A DNA stretch of 64,000 bases, taken from the NCBI RefSeq assembly GCF_932526225.1, contig NC_064045.1, positions 8,062,138 through 8,126,137 on the forward strand. Direction: 5' to 3'. The notes beneath the pieces were generated by a model, which worked only from the letters and a program-made list of their open reading frames with translations, was not told the DNA's origin and did no database searches. Source of the stretch: Nematostella vectensis. Its lineage: Eukaryota; Cnidaria; Anthozoa; Actiniaria; Edwardsiidae. The first letter of the stretch is position 1. Each line of letters begins with the position of its first letter. Positions 51,391 through 62,200 of this stretch are shown piece after piece. The translations under genes were made by a program, and so were the position numbers.

Positions 51391-51844
51391 TATGTTGATT
51401 ATCGTGGCATAGAAACAATAAACGGCTTTGAAATACTAAGTCACAAAAATAAAATTATATTTACGCCGTCTACTACTGATCACGAAAACTAATGAAAACT
51501 GAAGTCCATCGAAAACGGGACTACCAACTGTGAACTAATCACCGAAAATGACTGAAAACTGTAATTAATCACTTTAAAGTTTTGAAAAATAAAACAAACA
51601 GCTTTTTTCCAGTGGAAACCGCTTGGGCAACAAATTTTTTCTCTTATGGATTTCATTTTGGATGATCATGCTCTAAGCGAAACCTAGTTTTATGGTGGTA
51701 CCTACATTATAATAAAAAGGAGACCTAGTTTCATGGTGGTACCTACATTATGATAAAAAAAACTCATGGTTGCATAAATATATTTTACAGCGTAAGCACT
51801 CCTCACGTCATCGCTAGTAGAGATGGGTTTTGACCCATGGGTAC

Positions 51845-52072
51845 CACGTGATCGTCCCATGGTAACTACGTGATCGTTCCATGGTTATCACGTGATAAGT
51901 CCGTGGTTTTCACGTGATCGCCCCATGACAAACACGTGATCATCCCGTGGTTCTCACGTGATCGTTCCATGGCTATCACCTGATCATTCCGTTGTTCTCA
52001 TGTGATCGTTCCATGGTTATCACGTGATTATTCCGTGGTTCTCACGTGATCGTCTCATGGCTATCACGTGAT
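51845..52072. repeat. 22-bp E-box minisatellite starting in the Rab11-FIP stop codon
   Basis: Eleven units in strict 22-bp register, with the core ATCACGTGA at 51845, 51867 and so on to 52065. CACGTG is intact in eight of the eleven. Two unit types alternate (CCATGGYTAT and CCGTGGTTCT), a 44-bp higher-order period. The last unit on + supplies the final Ile-Thr-stop codons of the Rab11-FIP gene. Confidence 0.93.
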
Positions 52073-53206
52073 CTCTAGAAGTGAAGGGTTGTGCTCCATG
52101 ATTATCATGAGCAGTGAGTCCAGGTATCCCCGAAGCCTGCGGGCCTCTTCCTCCTGGTCCCTAAGGGCGTCGATAACCGTGTCTTTGTTCGCGCTCATCA
52201 GTTCGTCCGCTAGAGACTTTGTTGGCTATTAGGCAACGTACAAACACGAAGTTTCAGTGGAACAGGTAATACTCTCTTTATAGAGACAAACTTCTAATAT
52301 CGGCCCAATTAAAGCGGCAATTGTATTACATCTTTTGCTGTTCAATAACAGGAAAGGAGTTCATTTGTGGCAAACGTTTTATCGTTAAAGTGTATTGCAC
52401 GTTCATGAACATCGCACGAAACATCCTCAGCGTGACTCTACTTGCGATAACAATGATTGAATATGCATGAACATTCAATAGCATCAACGAACAATCAATA
52501 ACGCAATTGGGCATTCATTTGAATGGAATGAACATTCTTTTGCACGCAATCGAAAATTGATTTACACACGTTTGGACAATCAGTAGCGTTTACTGACAAT
52601 TAGTTATTCAAAATAGAAAATTAATTAGTGCTATTAACATAAAAATACAATCAACAAGGGACTCATCAAGGTGACATTTATCAATGTGGTTTCACTCCAA
52701 TTGCGTTATTGTTTCTCCGTTGATGCTTTTGAATGTTCGCGCATATCCAATTATTGTCATTGAAGGCCATGTTTCATGACATGTTTCATGTCATGATAAT
52801 GGACGTACAATACAGGTTATCGATGTAACTTTTGGCAAAATATTGCGTGATGCAAGGTATTGCGTGTTTCACGGTATTGCGTGATTCACGGTACTGCGTT
52901 ATTCACGGTACTGCGTGATTCACGGTATTGCGTGATGCATGGTATTGCGTGATGCAAGGTATTGCGTGATGCAAGGTATTGCGTGATGCATGGTATTGCG
53001 TGATGCAAGGTATTGCGTGATTCACGGTACTGCGTGATTCACGGTATTGCGTGATTCACGGTATTGCGTGATTCACGGTACTGCGTGATGCATGGTACTG
53101 CGTGACAAGTTCGTGTCTATACCTCCTGCTGCACTTTGTAATGGCCATTCTGTGTGAGTTGAACCAGGAGGGCGTCGTCTTTGGTATGTTTCAGATTATT
53201 GTTCTC
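52064..53206 (-). CDS. Rab11-FIP exons: C-terminal Rab11-binding domain
   Basis: Exons 53206-53123 (ENNNLKHTKDD...VQQE) and 52225-52064 (PTKSLADELMSANKD...). The final helix has the invariant hydrophobic pattern and the NPS-LLE ending of the Rab-binding domain. The last two codons and the stop (ATC ACG TGA) coincide with the core of the 22-bp minisatellite. Confidence 0.92.
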
Positions 53207-56200
53207 CTGCAAGGCAAACAGCATATTGTTAGCGACCAACTAGTTGAGGTCTTATGATTCTATAACGACGCCTCAAAATATATTTGTCTAGACAAACTAG
53301 CTTGGTAATCGTGTATTGTCCATTTGGCTTCTTACTTTCGTAAGCTGCTGCACGAGTTTTTCCAAGTCGGTTATCCTCTGAGCTATGTTGGGCATCTCAG
53401 CAAGCTTGTCTTCGGCCTCTGTCTTAGTCCTTTCCATGCATTCGAGCTGCTCGGTCAAGTGCGCAATTTCCTGGGAAACCAAAAAACTGTTTAACGAAAT
53501 TTTTTTTGGGCAGAACAATAATCTGCTTAAAGGAGGCCAATCACGCCGCCATTTTGTGCTCCTGCTAAATGACAAGTCACACAAAGCATCCATTTCCATC
53601 GGCTAATTAATGCGAGTATCTGAGATATTTTCAATGAAATATCGTCAATGATATATCAGGTTTCATTCGTAGATTGTTATTTTGGAGTCTCCTTGCGGGT
53701 AAACTGCTGTATTTTCAATTATAAACAATAAAAAAGGAGTGGTTGATCGGTATTCTTTAAGAGCGACTATAAAGCAGACTAACAGAACAAAGGCATAGCT
53801 GTATTTTACGGGTAGTGCTTAACTACATACAGTATAAGCAAAAGCGCTACGTAACTTTGAAATGATGGCTGCCAAAGGCGTGTCTAATACAGGTTTACGT
53901 TTTTGATGGCATAGTCCTACTCAAACAAACACGAGTTAACGCTACAACTGTACCTTATCGAACCTAACCGGATCTAATCGAATCAAAGTAACCGTATCGA
54001 TACATATAGTAATCCTCCCCCCCCCCCCCCCCCCCCCCCCACATACACACACACACTCCTTTGTCCGATAGTCGTTAAGCCCTTCGTATCCCTCCCTCCA
54101 ACACACAACTTTTGTCGATAGTCGTTAAGCCCTTCGTATCCCTTCCCCCCCCCCCCCCCCCCCCCACACACACACTCTCCCTCTCCAATACTCCCGCTTG
54201 CCCCACCCTCTCCCCCTTGTCGACAAGCGCTTCCCACCTCCTCATATCGATGCCTCTCCTCCTCGACTTCACGAGTCAGTATCTCAAGTTTAGCATTCAG
54301 CGCTTCTATTTCATCCTGTTTCTTGTTCACGGTATTCTCGAGCTCGTCTCGCTGTTGCACGAGATGTCGCTTTTCCTGAGGATAGAATTCATCTCGATTG
54401 GCGAGGTTCATTGTATAATGAGAGCTGTAGCAGGTTCCGGAAATGGGAGGACACAAGGCAGAAATCATAATAATGGGGGGTGAGGGTGGGGCACATGGCA
54501 GAAATCATAATAATGGGGGTGGGGATGGGGCACATGGCAGAAATCATAATAATGGGGGTGGGGGTAGGGACACAAGGTAGAAATCATAATAATGGGGGGT
54601 GAGGGTGGGGCACATGGCAGAAATCATAATAATGGGGGTGGGGATGGGGCACATGGCAGAAATCATAATAATGGGGGTGGGGATGGGGCACATGGCAGAA
54701 ATCATAATAATGGGGGTGGGGATGGGGCACATGGCAGAAATCATAATAATGGGGGTGGGGATGGGGCACATGGCAGAAATCATAATAATGGGGGTGGGGA
54801 TGGGGCACATGGTAGAAATCGAAATAATGGGGGTGGGGATGGGGCACATGGCAGAAATCATAATAATGGGGGTGGGGGCAGGGACACATGGCAGAAATCA
54901 TAATAATGGGGGTGGGGGTGGGGCACATGGTAGAAATCGAAATAATGGGGGTGGGGGTGGGGCACATGGCAGAAATCATAATAATGGGGATGGGCGTAGG
55001 GAAACATGACAGAAATTGTAATAATGGGGGTGGGGTGGGGCACATGGCAGAAATCATAATAATGGGGGTGGGGGTAGGGACACATGACAGAAATTGCAAT
55101 AATGGGGGTGGGGATAGGGTCACATGGCAGAAACTGTAAGAAATGGGTTGGGGGGTGGGGTCACATGGCAGAAACTGTAAGAAATGGGGTCACATGGCAC
55201 TCGCTGTGACATCTGTATAGACTGTATTTTGGTATTTGTTCCCTAAGTCCCCCAAAAGATCCGCTGCACTGATTTATTTTACATGTCCTAGGCGCTTTTT
55301 TGGGAGGCCCTAATTTCAAAATACTTTTAAATCCAAGGCTACCTACCTGATGGCATTCTCAAGAACTCTTAGGTGCTTCACATGTTAATGAACTTCCCGC
55401 AAAAAAAAGCATGTGTTCAACTCATCCTACCTCCAAACAGTCGTCCAGCTCTTTCCGAAGCATCGGTTCTATCGTCTTTAACTGGGCGATTTCTTTTTCA
55501 GCGTCGTGGAGTCTAATAGATAAATAATTCAAGTGTCAATAGGAGGATATCGAATAGAGGCCTATTCGCGCAGGGTAAAGCTGCATTTGATAAATATAAA
55601 ATGTGGTGTTCTTACAGTAACCCGAAAAGCTATTTCTACTTACTTTTCTTTTAGTTCTATCAAATGTTCTTCATTTTCTCTGGACAGTTTAGTCTGAAAA
55701 TGGAAAGGTGAGAACTTTTTTCACATGAGAAATAAGCGTCTTTTTAAGCAACAGGTCCCTCAGGAATTGAAACAAACGGATGCAGCTTGACGATGACAGC
55801 ATGGATATTTTCCATATTAAGAAAACGTTGTCGTTTTGGGGGTCTGGTACCGAGGAATCTTAGTTTCTTTTTAGAGACTTCTCCGTTGGCTAGAGATGGT
55901 TCCAGTCACTGTTTGTATCTTCTGATTACAAGTCATAAAGTTTACGAAGCACCTGCGGTACGGCAACCTTAATAATGACAAGAATCATACAGTTTTTTCC
56001 AAATAAGGAATATATTAGTTTCCTTATATGGAAGTGACCGCGTTTGGCAAAAACGACAATTTTCTTGATATGAGAAACATTATCGAACGCTTACTATTTC
56101 AGGTTAAAGTCAAGAAGACCTTTCCGGCGTTTTTTTTTTAGTTTGGGGATCATCTGCTGTATTGCTATGTTCTGCTTGATGTCTATGATGTAATGTTAGT

Positions 56201-59200
56201 GTCTCTTTAGTCCATACATTGTCATCGTACTTGTATCTCAAGAAACATTTTATGTCTGATGTAATGTGTGTGTCTCTTTAGTCTATACATTGTCATCGTA
56301 CTTGTATCTCAAGAAACATTTTAAGGTAGCCTGGGGTATTCTTTTTTTGTTTTTGGTACTACGTTAACACAATTACAACTCGGTTTGAAGTTATACTGGG
56401 AGTTGTAAAGCCCGGCGCACACGGTGAGCAAAACTTCATTCGTGCAATTTGCTCACTGCCTCGCGAGGCCAAAAACTCACCGTGTGCGGACGTCGATCGA
56501 ACGAAATCACGTCACGCGAGCAACTGAGGCAAAATTCTTACCTGCTTGAACTGTGAGTTTTTGGCCTCGCGAGGCAGTGAGCAAATTGAGTGAAGTTTTG
56601 CTCACCGTGTGCGCCGGGCTTAAAAGAACTCACACTTACATGATTTTACCTAGCATTAAAATGAACTTTTTGAATTTTCGTGTTTGAAAGAATTACAGAG
56701 ATCGCGTAAATAATGATCGTATCTTTGAAGATGGATGATTTCTTTTGGGGTCGCAATGACTATATTTTTCTAGTTGGTATTAGCATGCGACACTTTATTT
56801 TTAGAAATGATGTTGACAATAAATGACGCTAAATTGGCATGTCATACCTAAACATAAAAGTTAAAAAGTTAAAAAAAAGGAATCTTTGATGATGGCCGGT
56901 AGAAAAATAATCTTTAGAATTTTAGAATTACACTTTTTATTTATTTGATTTATAGAAAAAAAAGAGGTAAAACAATCGATATCAAATCAGTCAAAATCCA
57001 AAAAGATGAAAATGACGGGTCAACAACTCTCCTTGTCTGCGAGAAGCTGAGCGTGACAATAACAAATGACACTATTTTCGAAACAAAATCCTTCTCTCGA
57101 ATTTCGAAACGAAAACTTTTCTTTATAGCAAATCAGCAATAAATAAGCTTCTACTATTCCATGTTAAAAAAACTAATAGAAAGAAATATAAAGACACCTT
57201 AAATAACAAAAGGCCTCTTACGGCTTACAGCTTTCCAAAATCTTCCTGTTCCTAATATATCGATGAATACAAAGCTCTTATCAAAGAGAGCAGGCCAATA
57301 ATCCTGGCTCTGCCATCTTGTAGCCGTTCGTTCAGTAACATCACTTACCAAGACCTGCTTGTGTTTTTTCGATTCCTCTGAAACCAGTTGAGAGGCGGAA
57401 AGTTTCTGTGCTTCTAGCTGTTCTTCTAGCGCGTTTATTCTAGACAGGGAGACGTAGAGAATACATAATGTCGTCAAGATTTAACGATAGAAAATGCATT
57501 AATCTTAGGGTCACGGAAAGAACGTGTTCTATCAAGATTTAACAGAGAAATATGTTTTGGTGGATATTTTTCTGCTTTATTATTGCGCGAATAGCGCGTT
57601 TTTTTTAGATTTTATTTCAATAACTTTTAATGCTACAAGTTTTTTTTACTACTAAAAGCATTGTCAAAACAAATGGAGAATCAAACCTGATATGTGGAAG
57701 GGAATAAATAAATTTTCAAACATATAGGACTTGCTCAAAATCAATTATAAAAAGATATATATAAAAGGCACTACCTATACTGTACTGTATTTCATTTTCC
57801 TTTTTCAACTTTTTATTTTCGATTTCTAAAACCATCTTTTTACAAGTACCCCTCTACTGTAGTACACTATAAAATCCCAAAACGTAATTTCATTTTATAA
57901 ATGAAAAGTCCTACCTTTCTTGTGAAATCTCATTTTATATCAACCCTTGATGCAAATTCGCCAACGGAGTTTGTAGGCGCCAAAATAGGGGTAAAAAGTA
58001 TTTGTTTTATGTCAGATGGATTGCATCTACGACTCGAATGAGAATGAAACCGGTATGGTAATTCACGGGACTCGCAGGTGCTCTCTCTAAAAATTGATTA
58101 TTCATGAGCTTGAATTTATTTGGTCTGCTATTAAATTCGCCATTTGAGTGCCCTAGAGTGCCTATGTACCACAATGCGATTTTTTTACAGAACAACGGAA
58201 CAAAACAAAAAGAAGAAAGAAACAGATAAAGCAAAAAGAAAGAGAGAGAGAAAGAGACATTTTTCTCGATTTTAGCAGACTTATAATTTCTGCGTGTAGG
58301 TTTTTTTAATTTGTTTTACTTCACATACAGTTTTGAAATAAAATATATACATACATTTTTCATATGGATGGTCGTACTCAATCGCAATGTGAGCCTCCAT
58401 ATCATTTTACATAATCACCTAACATCGTGTTCGATCCTATGGAAACCAGCCAGTATTCCTCGAAACAGCTTTGTACTTTGTAAACATTTATAAGGGATTT
58501 AATATGCGTCTTGGAACATTGATCATCCAAGAATAAAAACTGTCCAAAACTGGATGAAACTACAATAAAACTAAATTCTAACGTCTGCTCTGTATGGTTT
58601 AATTATAACGCTATCCGTAGTGATAAAAAAAAGGGAAAATCCAAAAAAATAAACTTCATGGAGGACTCACTTTATTCTTGTCTCTTTAGGATCTCTCCTG
58701 AGTATTATGGGCCCATTTTACTCACTCGCTTCGTTTTCTGGTGTGACGGGCGCAATTAGTTCTGTGATTATTTTGTTTTGAATTTGCCACCCAGAAAGGT
58801 CACGTGATCTCTTAGCGCAAGTCCACTATTGTAAGTGCTAATAAAAGACTGACCTCAAAGTTAGATCCCTGTTGTCGTATTTGATTCGATCTTGTTGGTT
58901 TGTCTGCATGTGATGATCCTCTGTCAGCATAGAAACTTGAGAAGATAACCTACGAATCTAATAAAAACACATGCATAAGTCACTGGTGAAACCTGAGAAC
59001 AAATCTGCCGCCAGGACACATTGTGGAACAGCTCTGAAAATTTGTGTTACTATTGATAATTGCAAATCTTTTAAAGGGAAAAGTGTCCTTGTACATTTTA
59101 ATAAGCTAATGCCTAGGGACAAACACATTGCAGTAATCAGGGGCGGAGCCAGGAGTTCCAAAAGAGGGGGGGGGGGGGGGGGGGCAGAAGCAAGGATTTC

Positions 59201-62200
59201 AAGAAAGGGGAACAAATTTATTATTCTTTCGTGGGTTTCCTCATATTTCTTGTTACAGTATAAAACAAATCCACAGTATAAAACAAATTCACGCTGGGAA
59301 ATGTTAAAACACTTTCAGTTTGTAAAATAGGAGGGATGACTTGGCCCTTAACTCAAACCACAAAAAAATCAATTGAAAAAGTAAGGATTTATATATTTTA
59401 AATTAAGTAATTTATTTATTTATTTATTTATAAGGCTTCTACCACTATAAAACATATTAAAAATAGCAGTAAAGTTGACACAACAGAGCATGGCTCCAAC
59501 TCAAGTGTAACCCTTTATAATAAAGGAAAAAAAAATGGACATAACGACATCAAAAAATGAAGGAAAACATGAAGAAAAAGCAAATAAAAAAAGCCCTACT
59601 CTAAATGGCTAACAGCAACAGGATGGTTGCGTAAGAATACTCCTAGCGTGGTAGCACTTAGGACAAACAGATTTCCACGTAATTGCATTTTGGGCATTGA
59701 AATTAGTTTGGAGCGCCTGGCTATATCTGACTGCTAGTTTGTTTTTTAAGGTAATGATGACATAGTTTGTATAGTTACAGGGAGTGTTTTCACTTACTTC
59801 ATTGTATAAAAAAGAAGATGCTCCAGCCTCAGTATCTGACATAGGTCGGTCATCATAAAATATATCATCTGAACTGTTTCGCCTGCTGGTATTTGCAGAG
59901 TATGACCGGTAGGCAGGGCTGCTGCAAATCAAGGAGAAATTCAGAAAGAAAGTCTGCAGGGTGGGACTCCTGGGGGGAGGTGAGGAAAGTCATGGGTTTG
60001 GGGGGGGGGGGGGGGGGTGAATAGGGGTATGTAAATCCGCCGATCCGCAACATTTTCGGGGCAAATCCGCAGATATTTTTAGATCCGCATGGTTTGACAG
60101 ATAAACAATAGAATCGATTGAAATTCATTTAGAATATGAAATTTGACCGTCAAAGCAGTCAAAATCCGAAATCCGTGCCCAAATTGTCAACAGATCCGTG
60201 ATCCGCCGTATTTTCAAAATCCGCCAATCCGCTGAAATAATCATCAAAATCCGTAATCCGTGAGCATTTTGGGGCTGAATCCGCCGATCCGCAAACCTAT
60301 TCACCGCCCCCAGCTTGGAGAAAAAGTCAGTGAAGGCTGTGAGTGCCATCTGGCACATGGAGGACTAGTGAAGATGGAGGAGGCAAACATAATGCAGACC
60401 AGAAGAGGAGTGGTCAGTAAATTGATTGACAGATTGATGGACAGAAAGACAGATTACAGATTGATGGACAGACAGACAGATGAAAGATTAATAAAAGACA
60501 GACACAGTAACAGATAGATTGTGCAGATGACAGATAGATATATAGCAGATTGATGGATAGACAAACAGATAACAGATTGGTTGACAGACAGATGACAGAT
60601 TGATTGACAGACGGCCAGATGACAGTTCACCGAAATCTCTGTCTGTCCAACAATATGTTTTACTGTGTGTCTGTCTCTGTCAGTTGGTACATTTTATGAT
60701 GTTGTTTGTCTACCCATTTGTCATACTGTAAGTATTTTCATCCATCTGTTTACCGTATTTACTCAAATAAGCGCCCTGGTGCTTATTAAATTTTTCGACT
60801 GTCAGACAAGGCGCTTATTCAGGGAGGCGCTTGTTCGAGGGAGGTGCTTATTTAAAAGAGCTAATTTTGAACAAAAGGCCGAAGTGTTTTCATTCATTTA
60901 ATATCAATTTTATTCTACATCAGTTTCTTTACTCTTTATCGTTATTACAAGTTGAAGCAGCTTTTTTCAATTCTCATCCATTTAATACTCTATTCCCTGC
61001 CCTTTCTATGAGCTCCAGTGCTTTCTTAGAACTACAGTATGATAGTCATTTTACTCAGTTCCATAAAACCTAGGGAGGGAAGGGGGGCGCTTATTCAAGG
61101 TATGCGCTTATTCAAGTAAATATGGTATTCGTTAAAGATTGATTGACAGACAAAATAGATGGATGAGTAGAAAGCCATAGATGTGGACGTACAGACATTT
61201 ACAGACAGATATATTAAGTACATTGATGGACAGGAAGTACAAATCAATTCTTGTAAGGTATGTAGGCAGACTTTGTAGGCATTCACCTACTGTACAGTGG
61301 GTTGACAAATATTACAGCAGACAAGTAGATCAAAAACATACCTTGTCATTAGAGCAGCTTTGGCTGCAGATACTCTTCTATGCTGTAAACTACTACTGCA
61401 AAAAAATATACAAACACATTAAAGCTAGAAAACTGTTTTACAGTGACAGTGTAAGGTAAATTCTCATAACATTAAGTTTATCAATTATACCATATTTATC
61501 AGAAAATGCACCAAAAACTGGGCAGAGTCAAACACCAGTTTTTGGTGCATTGTATTTATTCTTCTGGTTTATGTATGATCACAACTATTTGGGTATTTTG
61601 TATTGATATTTATAAAAAACATTTCCTTAAAATCTCTTTACTTTAAAAAATATGTTACCTGCTTATTGATTTATGAAATTGTTGATCTGTCATGGAACCT
61701 TTAAGAGTCCCGCTTCCCAGTGTACTGTCTTCACTAAAGCTCTCCCCATATCCCTCGTAGCCCTCCTCGCTCTGATATTCACTTGTGTCTGAGTGATGGG
61801 AGCTGTCAATACATAGGCGCGGGGGTGTGTGGTGCTTCTTAGCTCGCCGTTTAGATTCAGTAGGTGGTGGGAAGGTAGAGTACTGCATCTGATTACGTAA
61901 AAAGCTTGAGCCGTTATGGTCTTGGAATGGTCTTGGATCTTGGAATGTGTCATCGTCATCTCCATTGTAATCATTGGTTGATGTGGTGCTGTATGTGCTG
62001 TCCCCCTGAATTCATAAAAAAAATTAGCATAAATACTTTACCAGGAGGGATATAGTAGAATGGCATTATTACAGCTAGCATTTGTGGCCCAGTTGACAGA
62101 GCATCACTTATGTTTTTTAACAATGTCTGTGCGTTTCACCACAGGGTTTTGGGTTCGGTGATTAGCTTCCCAAATGTATCAATTTATTCATAAAGACATA

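Noticed and set aside
54544-55139. Overlapping frames rich in HGRNHNN or HPHYYDFCHVP
   Set aside because: Products of the 39-bp minisatellite in a Rab11-FIP intron.
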